Of a DNA stretch of 64,000 nt, positions 25,583 through 34,926 are shown one piece after another. The DNA comes from Bradyrhizobium sp. (lineage in GTDB: Bacteria; Pseudomonadota; Alphaproteobacteria; Rhizobiales; Xanthobacteraceae), in NCBI RefSeq assembly GCF_004799445.1, contig NZ_SSNA01000202.1, forward strand, positions 62,001 through 126,000, in the 5' to 3' direction. Positions within the stretch are counted from its first letter, which is position 1. Each line of letters begins with the position of its first letter. The notes below the pieces were generated by a model that was given only the letters and a program-made list of their open reading frames with translations, was not told the DNA's origin and searched no databases. The translations under genes and the position numbers were made by a program.

Positions 25583-28039
25583 TCACAGCCGCGTCACGCG
25601 CAGGCGCAAGGCATTGCCGACGACGCTCACCGACGACAGCGCCATCGCCGCCGCGGCAATGATCGGTGAGAGCAGGATACCGAAGCTGGGATAGAGGATG
25701 CCCGCGGCGATAGGAATCCCGGCGGCGTTGTAGATGAACGCGAAGAACAGATTCTGCCGGATGTTGCTCATGGTGGCCTGCGACAGCCGGCGTGCGCGAA
25801 CGATGCCGCCCAGGTCGCCTCCGAGCAGGGTAATGCCGGCGCTCTCCATGGCGACGTCGGTGCCGGTGCCCATGGCGATGCCGACTTCCGCGGCGGCCAG
25901 CGCCGGGGCGTCGTTGACGCCATCTCCGGCCATGGCGACGATCCGCCCGGCTTTCTGCAGCCTGGCGACAACGGCGCTCTTCTGATCGGGCAGGACCTCG
26001 GCCTCGACATCGTCGATTCCGAGTTGTCGTGCGATCGCATTTGCCGTGGTCCGGTTGTCGCCGGTCAGCATGATGACCTTGATGCCTTCGGCTGCCAGCG
26101 CCTTCAGCGCGTCCGGCGTCGACGCCTTAACGGGATCGGCGATGGTGAACAGCCCCGCCAGCTTGCCGTCGATTGCGATATTGATGACGGTGGCGCCATC
26201 GCCGCGCAGGCGCTCGCCTCGCTCGTTCAGCGATTGGGTTTCGATCCCGAGCGAGCTCAGGAAGTTCGAGTTGCCGAGCAGGATAGTCTTGCCGTCGACC
26301 TTGCCGGTCGCGCCCATGCCGGTCGGCGAATCGAATTCTTCGACCTTGCCGAAATCCAGATTGCGCTCCTTCGCGCTTCGCACGATCGCATCGGCGAGAG
26401 GATGCTCGCTGGCGCGCTCGACGCTGGCGGCCAGCCGCAGGATCTCGTTCTCGTCAAATCCCGCCGCCGGAACGATAGAAACGACCTTCGGTTTGCCCTC
26501 GGTCAGCGTTCCCGTCTTGTCGACCACCAGGGTGTCGATCTTTTCCATGCGCTCCAGCGCCTCGGCGTTCTTGATCAGCACGCCGGCTTGCGCCCCGCGC
26601 CCGACGCCAACCATGATCGACATCGGCGTGGCGAGGCCGAGCGCGCAGGGGCAGGCGATGATCAGCACGCTGACGGCGGCGACCAGGCCGAATGCCAATC
26701 GGGGTTCCGGTCCGAACCAGGCCCAGGCGCCAAAGGCGATCAGCGCCGCGACGATCACGACGGGCACGAACCAGCCGGAAACCTGGTCGGCCAGCCGCTG
26801 GATCGGCGCGCGCGAGCGCTGCGCCTCCGCCACCATCTTGACGATCTGCGAAAGCAGGGTATCGCGCCCGACCTTGTCGGCGCGCATCACAAAGCCGCCG
26901 GATTGGTTGAGCGTCCCCGCGATCACCTTGCCGTCCACTTCCTTGGTGACGGGCATGGATTCGCCGGTCACCAGGGACTCGTCGAGCGAGGAGCGGCCTT
27001 CAAGGATGACGCCGTCCACCGGCACTTTTTCTCCCGGCCGGACGCGCAATCGATCACCCACCTTCAGGCTCTCGATCTGGACTTCATGGTCGGCGCCATC
27101 CTCGCCGATGCGGCGGGCGGTTTTGGGCGCCAGTTGCAGAAGCGCCTTGATCGCCCCGGAGGTCGCCTCGCGGGCGCGCAGTTCGAGAACCTGGCCCAGC
27201 AGAACCAGAACCGTGATGACAGCGGCAGCTTCAAAGTAAACGGCAACCGCGCCGCCATGGCCGCGGAAGGTCGCCGGAAAGATGTCGGGCGCGATCGTCC
27301 CAATCAGGCTGTATCCATAGGCCACACCTGTGCCCATGGCGATCAGGGTGAACATGTTGAGATTGCGGGTCAGCAGCGATTGCCAGCCACGGACGAAGAA
27401 CGGCCAGCCCGCCCAGATCACAACGGGTGTCGCGAACACCAGCTGAATCCAGTTCGACAGGGTCGGATCGACCCAGCCGTGACCGCCAACGAGATGACCG
27501 CCCATTTCCAGGACAACCGCAGGCAGCGAAAGTACGAGGCCGATCCAGAAGCGCCGCGTCATGTCGGCCAATTCGGGATTGGGCGGCGCATCCAGGCTGG
27601 CCACCTCGGGCTCCAGTGCCATGCCGCAGATCGGACAGCTTCCGGGACCGACCTGACGGATCTGCGGATGCATCGGGCAGGTGTAGACCGTGCCCTCCGG
27701 CGCGGCGGCTGTCGGCTCGCTGTTGTCGAGATATGCCTTCGGATCGGCGGCGAATTTGGTTCGGCAGCCGGCCGAGCAGAAATGAAAGGTTTCGCCGCCG
27801 AAGTCGAACCGGTGTTGGCTGGTCGCGGGATCGACAGTCATTCCGCAGACGGGGTCACGTACGGCGGCCTTGCTGCCGGACTGCTGGCCATCATGGCCAT
27901 GGGCAGAATGATCATGGCCGCCGCCGCAGCATCCCGCCTTCGCCGTTTCCTCGGGTTGAGTGGCCGTGGCCTGGGACGAGCAGCCGCAGCCGGAACCCTT
28001 GGAAGCGCCGCCTGGATTTCCGTTTTCGGTCGTGGTCAT
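25583..28039 (-). CDS. copA: Copper-translocating P-type ATPase
   Basis: About 818 residues. The N-terminus has Cys- and His-rich stretches (GCGCSS, CCGGGHDHSAHGHDG), a YHS-type domain (DPVCGMTVD ... CSAGC) and a heavy-metal-binding domain (YTCPMHPQI ... CPICGMALEP) instead of the usual MxCxxC domain. The transport site is C463-P464-C465 and the phosphorylated residue is D507 in DKTGTLTEG. FIYNAAGIP and MALSSVSVV in the last two helices fit the Cu(I) P1B-1 subgroup. It exports Cu(I) from the cytosol. The ATG at 28039 lies 6 nt after GGAG. It is divergent from csoR across a CsoR-type operator. Confidence 0.94.
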   Translation of the reverse strand: MTTTENGNPGGASKGSGCGCSSQATATQPEETAKAGCCGGGHDHSAHGHDGQQSGSKAAVRDPVCGMTVDPATSQHRFDFGGETFHFCSAGCRTKFAADPKAYLDNSEPTAAAPEGTVYTCPMHPQIRQVGPGSCPICGMALEPEVASLDAPPNPELADMTRRFWIGLVLSLPAVVLEMGGHLVGGHGWVDPTLSNWIQLVFATPVVIWAGWPFFVRGWQSLLTRNLNMFTLIAMGTGVAYGYSLIGTIAPDIFPATFRGHGGAVAVYFEAAAVITVLVLLGQVLELRAREATSGAIKALLQLAPKTARRIGEDGADHEVQIESLKVGDRLRVRPGEKVPVDGVILEGRSSLDESLVTGESMPVTKEVDGKVIAGTLNQSGGFVMRADKVGRDTLLSQIVKMVAEAQRSRAPIQRLADQVSGWFVPVVIVAALIAFGAWAWFGPEPRLAFGLVAAVSVLIIACPCALGLATPMSIMVGVGRGAQAGVLIKNAEALERMEKIDTLVVDKTGTLTEGKPKVVSIVPAAGFDENEILRLAASVERASEHPLADAIVRSAKERNLDFGKVEEFDSPTGMGATGKVDGKTILLGNSNFLSSLGIETQSLNERGERLRGDGATVINIAIDGKLAGLFTIADPVKASTPDALKALAAEGIKVIMLTGDNRTTANAIARQLGIDDVEAEVLPDQKSAVVARLQKAGRIVAMAGDGVNDAPALAAAEVGIAMGTGTDVAMESAGITLLGGDLGGIVRARRLSQATMSNIRQNLFFAFIYNAAGIPIAAGILYPSFGILLSPIIAAAAMALSSVSVVGNALRLRVTRL

Positions 28040-28067
28040 TGAATTCTCCATCGTGCCGCTTGCAACC

Positions 28068-28086
28068 TATACCCGGTAGGGGTATA
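28068..28086. promoter_or_regulatory. CsoR operator between copA and csoR
   Basis: A perfect inverted repeat TATACCC-N5-GGGTATA lies between the divergent genes, 29 bp before copA and 8 bp before csoR. Its GC core with flanking TAT matches the operator type described for CsoR repressors. Binding would block both promoters until Cu(I) is bound. Confidence 0.75.
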
Positions 28087-28094
28087 TAGGCGCT

Positions 28095-28370
28095 ATGCGA
28101 AATGACATCAAGACTTCCTGTCAAAAACGTCTCAGCCGGATCGAAGGCCAGGTCCGCGGCCTGTCCAAGATGGTGGATGAGGATCGCTACTGCATCGATA
28201 TCGTCACGCAGATTTCCGCGGTGCGCGCCGCGCTCCGGCGCGTTGAGGAAGAAGTGCTGCAAGATCATGTGTCGCATTGCGTCGAACACGCGATCACAAG
28301 CGGCAACAAGGCCGATCAGCGGCAGAAGATATCCGAATTGATGGCGGTGATTGGCCGCTCTGATAGATAG
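28095..28370 (+). CDS. csoR: CsoR-family copper-sensing repressor
   Basis: A 91-residue all-helical repressor. The Cu(I) ligands C33, H58 and C62 have the same spacing (25 and 4 residues) as C36-H61-C65 of Mycobacterium CsoR, and differ from the formaldehyde sensor FrmR, which lacks the second Cys. RLSRIEGQVRGLSKMV near residue 12 is the DNA-facing helix. It probably represses copA and itself through the operator at 28068-28086. Confidence 0.92.
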   Translation: MRNDIKTSCQKRLSRIEGQVRGLSKMVDEDRYCIDIVTQISAVRAALRRVEEEVLQDHVSHCVEHAITSGNKADQRQKISELMAVIGRSDR

Positions 28371-28394
28371 GTGAACCAAACCGCTGGCAGGAAT

Positions 28395-28408
28395 TTGATA
28401 CGGATCAA
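28395..28408 (+). promoter_or_regulatory. FixK/FNR-type box before the cus genes
   Basis: TTGATACGGATCAA is a perfect TTGA-N6-TCAA site, symmetrical as TTGAT-N4-ATCAA. Its centre is about 77 bp before the Cys-rich gene. An AT-rich block GATATTCAATTAG (28427-28439) lies where a class II -10 region is expected. Confidence 0.6.
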
Positions 28409-28477
28409 TGCGGACGGGATTCACCTGATATTCAATTAGAGCTTTCTATCGGCCCAAGTTTGTGAGAAATCAGCTCT

Positions 28478-28864
28478 GTGAAACGAAGCCTTGCCATACG
28501 CCGGCTGCTCGCGGTCCTCGTGATCGCCGGCTTGGCATTGGCTCCAGTTTCCCGGCCTGTCATGGCGGCGACGTCCTCCGATGCCTCGATGCAGGCCATG
28601 GCGGATGAACTGTCATCGTCGGCGACGACGGATGAGATGGCAAACGACATGCCCTGCTGTCCGCCCGAGGCCCCAGCGCCGGTCGGTTGTGACAAGTGCT
28701 TGTTTATGGCGGCCTGCGCCTCGAAATGCTTCACAGGCATACTGGCGGCCGTTTTTAGTCCCCTGATTACCGCTTCGGATGATATGGCTCTCCCGAAGAA
28801 CGATTCCGGGCCCGATCGCCTCGGCTACCCGCCTCCCGAACATCCGCCTCGAACTCAGGTCTGA
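28478..28864 (+). CDS. Small exported Cys-rich protein heading the cus genes
   Basis: A 128-residue protein with a signal peptide (MKRSLAIRRLLAVLVIAGLA ... VMAAT) and a mature domain containing five Cys residues in the pattern CC-x10-C-x2-C-x7-C, and several Met residues. The start is a GTG. I do not recognise the family; metal binding is inferred from composition and from its place between csoR and cusBA. It begins the series that follows the FixK-type box at 28395-28408. Confidence 0.7.
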   Translation: MKRSLAIRRLLAVLVIAGLALAPVSRPVMAATSSDASMQAMADELSSSATTDEMANDMPCCPPEAPAPVGCDKCLFMAACASKCFTGILAAVFSPLITASDDMALPKNDSGPDRLGYPPPEHPPRTQV

Positions 28865-28962
28865 ACGGCGTCACGGCGCCGTTTGCTGCCGCGCGACTTG
28901 ATCGCGTGGGATCGACGCATGCCGCCTCGCGGCACGACCATGACATCGGAGGATTTTCTCAA

Positions 28963-29370
28963 ATGAGGACGTTAGACATCTCGCGCGCCGCAACGGCCGC
29001 GCTCATCGGCATTGCCATGATCGGCTCAACCGGAATCGCCCGTGCCGAAATCAAGGACTACGAGTTCAGGCTCGTCGAGCCGACCGTTACCGTCGGCAAG
29101 GACAAGATCGTCACGTTGCGGCTTGTCAACAAGACAACCGGCAAGCCGGTGCCTGACGCGGTTATCTTCGCTACCCGTCTCGACATGGCGCCCGAAGGCA
29201 TGCCGGAAATGGCTACCAAAATCGCGCGCGAACCGGACGGAGAACCTGGCAGCTATCGGTTCAAGGCGGCCTTCGGCATGGAAGGAAAGTGGCAGCTCTC
29301 GCTCGGCGCGAAAGTGCAGGGCGAGACCGGCACGCTCGAAAGCAAGCTCGTCATCAGCGCCCAGAAATGA
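28963..29370 (+). CDS. FixH/YtkA-like exported protein
   Basis: About 135 residues with a signal peptide ending near ARAE (residue 28). The mature part is a beta-sandwich of the FixH/YtkA type (FRLVEPTVTVGKDKIVTLRLVNKTTGKPVPDAVI, then a PxY/G-like SYRFKAAFGMEGKWQLSLG). Members accompany copper handling and cytochrome oxidase assembly. The ATG at 28963 has GGAGG 10 nt upstream. Its stop overlaps the start of the adaptor gene as ATGA. Confidence 0.8.
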   Translation: MRTLDISRAATAALIGIAMIGSTGIARAEIKDYEFRLVEPTVTVGKDKIVTLRLVNKTTGKPVPDAVIFATRLDMAPEGMPEMATKIAREPDGEPGSYRFKAAFGMEGKWQLSLGAKVQGETGTLESKLVISAQK

Positions 29371-30782
29371 AGCGCGCCATCATCGCGGGTGCCATCATTG
29401 CCGTCGCGATAGCGACGGCGGGTGGCGGATTCATTGCCGTCCGCGGGGACCTTCATTTAACGGGTACATCGAACGTTGCGCTCGTTTCACCGGCGGCGGC
29501 GCAGGGAAGCAGCGAGCCGATCTATTATCAGGATCCGGACGGACGCCCGTTCTACTCGCTGACGCCCAGGAAGACGCCGGACGCGCGGGATTACCGGGCG
29601 GTGCCGGCCGGCGCCGACCTGAGCTTCGATGACGAACCTGTCGCGGCGCCTGCGCCGGCAACCACGGCAGACCGCAAGATAAAATACTACCGCAATCCAA
29701 TGGGACTCGCCGACACGTCGCCTGTTCCCAAGAAAGATCCGATGGGGATGGACTACATCCCCGTCTACGAGGGCGAAGACACCGACGACGGAGCGATCAA
29801 GCTGTCGCCCGGAAAGATCCAACGAACCGGCGTGAAATCGGAGCCCGCCGCTCTGCGAGTGATCCGGACGGCGATCCGGGCCCTCGGCACCATTCAACTC
29901 GACGAACGCCGCATATCGGTCATCTCGATGAGATCGGAAAGCTGGGTTCAGAAGGTTGCAAACGTCACGACCGGCACGAGGGTCGTGAAAGGCCAGCCGC
30001 TGATGGAGATCTATAGCCCATCCATTTCGTCGGCCGCGGCGGAGTACGTGGCCACGATCAACTCAAAGACATCAGGCGTTACGGCAGGGTATGGCCGCGG
30101 CTCGCGGCAGCGACTGATGAACCTCGATGTACCGGACGAGGTGATCGTGGCGATGGAAAAGAGCGGTTCGGTTCCGATCGCGATCGAGTGGTCGGCGCCG
30201 CGCGATGGCGTCGTTCTCGAACGCAACGCCATCGAGGGAATGCGGGCACAGCCGGGCGACGTGCTATTTCGCGTTGCCGATACGTCCGTCGTGTGGGCGA
30301 TGATTGACGTCGCAGAGCGCGATCTCGGTGCGCTGAACACTGGTCTGCCGGTCATTGTGCGGGCCCGGAGCTATCCGGGCCGAGAGTTTGGCGGGAAGAT
30401 CAGCGTGATCTATCCGCAAGTGAACCGGGAGACGAGGACCGCCCGCGTGAGGGTCGAACTCGCGAACCCTGACGCGGCATTGCTTCCCGATATGTATGTG
30501 GACGCGGAGATCGAAACCGGCAGCCGGCAGCCGGTCCTGTCCGTTGCGGACAGCGCGGTTCTCGATACCGGCAGCCGGCAGGCCGTATTTGTCGAAAAAG
30601 GCCAAGGACGCTTCGAGCCGCGCGACGTGAAGCTTGGGCATCGGGGCGGCGGCTATGTCGAAATCCGCGATGGTCTCGCCGAAGGAGAGCCCGTCGTTGT
30701 CTCGGCCAACTTCCTGATCGATGCCGAAAGCAATCTGAAAGCCGCTCTCAAGGGCTTCTCGGACGGCGGAGCACGCCCATGA
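29367..30782 (+). CDS. cusB: CusB-type periplasmic adaptor of a heavy-metal RND efflux pump
   Basis: About 471 residues. After an N-terminal signal/anchor, two related heavy-metal-binding modules occur. The first (YYQDPDGRPFYSLTPRKTPD) has lost its Met residues, while the second (YYRNPMGLADTSPVPKKDPM) keeps them. The lipoyl/barrel adaptor domains follow (ISMRSESWVQKVANVTTG, VSANFLIDAESNL at the end). It links the inner-membrane pump CusA to an outer-membrane channel, which is not encoded in this window. It overlaps both neighbours by ATGA. Confidence 0.9.
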   Translation: MKRAIIAGAIIAVAIATAGGGFIAVRGDLHLTGTSNVALVSPAAAQGSSEPIYYQDPDGRPFYSLTPRKTPDARDYRAVPAGADLSFDDEPVAAPAPATTADRKIKYYRNPMGLADTSPVPKKDPMGMDYIPVYEGEDTDDGAIKLSPGKIQRTGVKSEPAALRVIRTAIRALGTIQLDERRISVISMRSESWVQKVANVTTGTRVVKGQPLMEIYSPSISSAAAEYVATINSKTSGVTAGYGRGSRQRLMNLDVPDEVIVAMEKSGSVPIAIEWSAPRDGVVLERNAIEGMRAQPGDVLFRVADTSVVWAMIDVAERDLGALNTGLPVIVRARSYPGREFGGKISVIYPQVNRETRTARVRVELANPDAALLPDMYVDAEIETGSRQPVLSVADSAVLDTGSRQAVFVEKGQGRFEPRDVKLGHRGGGYVEIRDGLAEGEPVVVSANFLIDAESNLKAALKGFSDGGARP

Positions 30783-33700
30783 TCGCGCGTCTCATCGCCT
30801 GGTCGGCACACAACCTCCTGCTGGTATTCTTCGGCGCAGGGTTTGCGGCCGCTGCCGGGCTTTACGCGCTTACGCATCTGCCGCTCGACGCCATACCGGA
30901 TCTCTCCGACGTCCAGGTCATCGTCTACACGGAATATCCGGGTCAGGCGCCGCAGGTAATCGAGGATCAGGTCACCTATCCGCTGACGACCGCGATGCTG
31001 ACCGTGCCGCGCTCGAAGGCCGTGCGCGGCTTCTCGTTCTTCGGGGTGTCGTTCGTCTACGTCATCTTCGAGGACGGCACTGATATCTACTGGGCCCGCT
31101 CGCGGGTTCTCGAGTTCCTGAACAGTGCGGCGTCGCGGTTGCCCCCGGGCGTAGCGCCCACGATCGGTCCGGACGCCACGGGGGTAGGTTGGGTCTATCA
31201 ATACGCGGTGATCTCGAAAGAGCTGAATCTTTCGGAGACGCGCACCATCCAGGACTGGAATCTGAAATTCGCGTTGGCGAAGGCCGAAGGCGTCGCCGAG
31301 ATCGCCAGCATCGGCGGCTTCGTCAAGCAATACAACGTCATCCTGGATCCGCAGCGGATGCGCGACCTCGGCATCACCATGCAGAAGATGCGTGACGCGA
31401 TCCGCGCCAGCAACGCCGACGTCGGAGGCCGCACCGTCGAACTCTCCGAGTTCGAATATGTCATCCGCGGCAAGGGATATCTGAAGGGTATCAACGACCT
31501 CGGCAACATCGTGCTGAAAACCAGCAACGGCACGCCCGTCCTGTTGCGCGACGTCGCCCGGGTCGAGATCGGCCCCGACGAGCGACGTGGGGTCACCGAA
31601 CTCAACGGGGAAGGCGAAGTCGCCAGCGGCATCGTGCTGCAGCGCTTCGGCGTCAACGCGCTCGATGTGATCGAGAATGTCAAGAAACGCTTCAAGGAGA
31701 TCGCCGCAAGTCTGCCCAAATCGGTCGAAATCGTTGCGGTCTACGATCGCTCGAACCTCATCAAAGCGGCCATCGAAACGCTCAAGCACACTCTTTTCGA
31801 GGAGAGCATTGTCGTCGCGCTGGTCTGTATCGTGTTTCTGCTGCATTTCCGCAGCGCGCTGGTGGCGATCATCATGTTGCCGGTGGGCATCCTGATGGCA
31901 TTCGGTGCGATGAAGCCGCTCGGCCTTGGGGCGAATATCATGAGCCTGGGCGGCATCGCCATTGCCATCGGCGCCATGATCGATGCGGCCATCGTCATGA
32001 TCGAGAATGCCCACAAGCACCTTGAGCGGGCCGAGCCGGGACGCTCGCGGATCGACGTCCTGATCGAGGCCGCCGCCGAGGTCGGACCGGCGCTGTTCTT
32101 CAGCCTCCTGATCATCACCGTCTCGTTCATGCCCATCTTCACGCTGGAATCGCAGGAGGGGCGGCTGTTCAACCCGCTTGCCTTCACCAAGACCTTCTCG
32201 ATGGCGGCGGCAGCTTTGCTGTCGGTCACGCTGGTGCCTGCGCTGATGGTCGTCTGCATCCGCGGCCGGATCGTTCCGGAGCACAAGAATCCGATCAATC
32301 GCTTTCTGATCTGGATCTATCGGCCTGCCATCGCAACAGTGATGCACGCCAAGGTGCCGGTGATCCTCGCTTCACTGGCCATTCTCGCCGTTACGATCTG
32401 GCCGGCGCGGCAACTGGGCACCGAATTCATGCCCAGCCTGAATGAAGGCACGCTGCTCTACATGCCGACGACGCTGCCGGGCATTTCCGTCACCAAGGCC
32501 GCGGAGCTCTTGCAGATGCAGGATCGCATCATCCGCTCGTTCCCTGAGGTGTCGTCCGTCTCTGGCAAGGCAGGCCGCGCAGCGACGGCGACCGATCCGG
32601 CTCCCTCCGAAATGTTCGAGACGATCGTCAACCTCAAGCCGAAAGAACAATGGCGTCCTGGCTTGACGGTCGACGGCCTGATCGCGGAAATGGACAAGGC
32701 GCTGCAGTTTCCCGGGGTGTCCAACGCCTGGACCATGCCGATCAAGGCCCGTATCGACATGTTGTCGACCGGGATCCGGACGCCGATCGGGGTCAAGGTA
32801 ATGGGCACCGATCTGGTCGAGATCGACAGGCTGGCCAAACAGATCGAGCAGGTCCTGAAGACCGTTCCGGGCACGTCATCGGCTTATGCGGAACGCGGGA
32901 TCGGCGGCTACTATCTCGATGTGACGCCGGACCGCGCCGCGCTGGCGCGCTACGGCATCATGATCCAGGACGTCCAGGACGTTATCGCCACCGCGCTCGG
33001 GGGCCAGACGGTGACCACGACCGTGGAAGGCCGCGAGCGTTTCAGCGTCAACATGCGTTATCCGCGGGACCTGAGGGACAATCCGCAGGCCATCGCCAAC
33101 GATATCCAGATCCCGATGCCGGCGGGCGGCACGGTGCCGCTTGGGGAGGTCGCGAAGGTCGAGCCCGCGCGGGGACCAACGTCGATCCGGACCGAGAACG
33201 GGCAGTTGGCCAGCTATATCTACGTCGACATCCGCGACCGCGATCTCGGCGGCTACGTCGCCGACGCCAAGCGGGCGGTACAGGCCAGCATCCACTTCCC
33301 GCCCGGCTACTACGTGATGTGGAGTGGCCAGTATGAGTACCTCGAACGCGCGACGGCGCGCCTGAAGGTCGTCGTGCCGGTGACGCTGCTGATCATCTTT
33401 CTGCTGCTCTATCTCAATTTCCGTTCCATCGCCGATACGATGATCGTGATGTTGTCGCTGCCCTTTGCCCTGGTCGGAGGGATTTGGCTGATGTGGTGGC
33501 TCGGCTTCAATCTCTCGGTGGCGGTCGTCGTCGGCTTCATCGCGCTCGCCGGCGTCGCCGCCGAAACCGGCGTCGTGATGCTGATCTATCTCAATCATGC
33601 GCTGGAGGAAGTCCGGGCTCGGCGCCAGGCTGAAGGCCGCGGACTGACCCGACACGACCTCTATGATGCCATCATGGTCGGCGCCGTGGAGCGCGTGCGT

Positions 33701-33934
33701 CCGAAGATGATGACCGTGGTCGCGATCATGGCGGGTCTGCTGCCGATCATGTGGAGCACCGGCACCGGCTCAGAGATCATGCAGCGGATCGCGGTGCCGA
33801 TGATCGGCGGCATGGTTTCATCGACCCTGCTGACGCTGATCGTGATACCTGCGATCTATGGATTAGTGAAGCAAAGTGGCCTGAGTCCTGACAAACCGAC
33901 TGTATTGAAACAGGCTCAACCCGTCACCCTTTAG
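30779..33934 (+). CDS. cusA: CusA-type Cu(I)/Ag(I) efflux RND transporter
   Basis: A 1051-residue RND pump with twelve predicted membrane helices. The transmembrane motif GAMIDAAIVMIENAHKHLE with D402 matches the HME4 (copper/silver) subgroup rather than the divalent-metal CzcA subgroup. DVQVIVYTEYPGQAPQVIEDQ near the start is also typical. It uses proton flow to export Cu(I) from the periplasm or cytosol. The start overlaps cusB as ATGA. The gene ends 77 bp before the cupredoxin gene. Confidence 0.95.
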   Translation: MIARLIAWSAHNLLLVFFGAGFAAAAGLYALTHLPLDAIPDLSDVQVIVYTEYPGQAPQVIEDQVTYPLTTAMLTVPRSKAVRGFSFFGVSFVYVIFEDGTDIYWARSRVLEFLNSAASRLPPGVAPTIGPDATGVGWVYQYAVISKELNLSETRTIQDWNLKFALAKAEGVAEIASIGGFVKQYNVILDPQRMRDLGITMQKMRDAIRASNADVGGRTVELSEFEYVIRGKGYLKGINDLGNIVLKTSNGTPVLLRDVARVEIGPDERRGVTELNGEGEVASGIVLQRFGVNALDVIENVKKRFKEIAASLPKSVEIVAVYDRSNLIKAAIETLKHTLFEESIVVALVCIVFLLHFRSALVAIIMLPVGILMAFGAMKPLGLGANIMSLGGIAIAIGAMIDAAIVMIENAHKHLERAEPGRSRIDVLIEAAAEVGPALFFSLLIITVSFMPIFTLESQEGRLFNPLAFTKTFSMAAAALLSVTLVPALMVVCIRGRIVPEHKNPINRFLIWIYRPAIATVMHAKVPVILASLAILAVTIWPARQLGTEFMPSLNEGTLLYMPTTLPGISVTKAAELLQMQDRIIRSFPEVSSVSGKAGRAATATDPAPSEMFETIVNLKPKEQWRPGLTVDGLIAEMDKALQFPGVSNAWTMPIKARIDMLSTGIRTPIGVKVMGTDLVEIDRLAKQIEQVLKTVPGTSSAYAERGIGGYYLDVTPDRAALARYGIMIQDVQDVIATALGGQTVTTTVEGRERFSVNMRYPRDLRDNPQAIANDIQIPMPAGGTVPLGEVAKVEPARGPTSIRTENGQLASYIYVDIRDRDLGGYVADAKRAVQASIHFPPGYYVMWSGQYEYLERATARLKVVVPVTLLIIFLLLYLNFRSIADTMIVMLSLPFALVGGIWLMWWLGFNLSVAVVVGFIALAGVAAETGVVMLIYLNHALEEVRARRQAEGRGLTRHDLYDAIMVGAVERVRPKMMTVVAIMAGLLPIMWSTGTGSEIMQRIAVPMIGGMVSSTLLTLIVIPAIYGLVKQSGLSPDKPTVLKQAQPVTL

Positions 33935-34011
33935 GCGATATGGGTTACCAATTCCGTCCGCAAAGCTGCGAGCCGCACCCGACCGAAAAGCACATACGAG
34001 AGAACGGAGCC

Positions 34012-34482
34012 ATGATGAGATTGACCAAGACGGGGCCACTCACGATATTGACGATACAGCTGTTCCTTGCTGGCTGGTCCACGATGGCGTCCGCTCACGA
34101 GCACCATTCGACCTATTCGGCGGGAGAGCCCGGTGATCCGAAGAAGCCCTCTCGCACCATTGAGATCGCAATGAGCGAGATGGAATTCGATCCCTACAGA
34201 ATTGAGGTCAAACGCGGCGAGCAGATACGCTTCGTGCTCCGCAACGTCGGCACTGAGGACCACGAATTCCTGCTGGCCACTACCGGGGAAAACCTCAAGC
34301 ACGCTGAGTTGATGAAGAAGTTTCCACACATGGAGCACGACGATCCCAACGGCGTGCGCGTCGGCCCGAAAAAATCGGCCGAGATACTCTGGAAATTCAC
34401 CAAGGCCGGAACATTCGAATATTCTTGCCTGATTCCGGATCATAGAGAATACGGCATGACGGGTCGCGTCGTCGTAAAATGA
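34012..34482 (+). CDS. Cupredoxin-domain copper protein
   Basis: A 157-residue exported protein with a signal peptide ending near ASAHE and a His-rich start (HEHHSTYS). The type 1 copper ligands are visible as H84 (EDHEF), C139 (EYSC), H144 and M149 (C-L-I-P-D-H-R-E-Y-G-M). It may store, oxidise or hand over periplasmic copper. Two adjacent ATG codons offer starts at 34012 and 34015. It follows cusA in the same direction. Confidence 0.88.
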   Translation: MMRLTKTGPLTILTIQLFLAGWSTMASAHEHHSTYSAGEPGDPKKPSRTIEIAMSEMEFDPYRIEVKRGEQIRFVLRNVGTEDHEFLLATTGENLKHAELMKKFPHMEHDDPNGVRVGPKKSAEILWKFTKAGTFEYSCLIPDHREYGMTGRVVVK

Positions 34483-34510
34483 GACACGCAATTCCAGCGG
34501 AACGGAGCAG

Positions 34511-34813
34511 ATGATGAATAAATTAATGCACGCGGCAGGAGCGGCTCTCGCCGCGGCTTTGCTCGTTACGGCAGTGGCCGCGCAGGAAACGGCGATCAGC
34601 GGTGAGATCAGGAAGATTGACGAAAATGCGGGAAAGGTCACGTTAAAGCACGGTCCGGCCAAGAGCCTCGGCATGGAGGAGGGCATGACGATGGTTTATC
34701 GCGTGAAGGACCCCGCCATGCTCAAGCAGGTCAAGGTCGGAGACCGGGTCAAGTTCGAGGCCGAGATCGCGGACGGCGGATACGTAGTTACGAAACTTCA
34801 GAAACAAAAATGA
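34511..34813 (+). CDS. CusF-like periplasmic copper-binding protein
   Basis: A 100-residue exported protein with a signal peptide ending VAAQ. The CusF-type OB fold shows H47, M59 and M61 (KHGPAKSLGMEEGMTMVYRVKDPAML). The copper-capping Trp of E. coli CusF seems to be replaced (M55 nearby), as in many proteobacterial relatives. It would chaperone Cu(I) to the CusBA pump. It lies 28 bp after the cupredoxin gene. Confidence 0.86.
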   Translation: MMNKLMHAAGAALAAALLVTAVAAQETAISGEIRKIDENAGKVTLKHGPAKSLGMEEGMTMVYRVKDPAMLKQVKVGDRVKFEAEIADGGYVVTKLQKQK

Positions 34814-34926
34814 GGTTGCGCGACACGCCAGCGTCGACGCAAAGATTTTGGTGACAAAGACCTAAAGCGCGAAGCAAAGCAACGCCTGCTCTGCGCAGGC
34901 GCGCCAAGGGGACCAGATCGAAGCGC

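Noticed and set aside
26024..28042. A 672-codon open frame on the plus strand opposite copA
   Set aside because: It is a mirror of a GC-rich coding gene, with no recognisable domain and no ribosome-binding site. Similar mirrors oppose cusA (30653-32347), pheT (40506-42326), rpoN (56465-58021) and dnaK (12558-13673).
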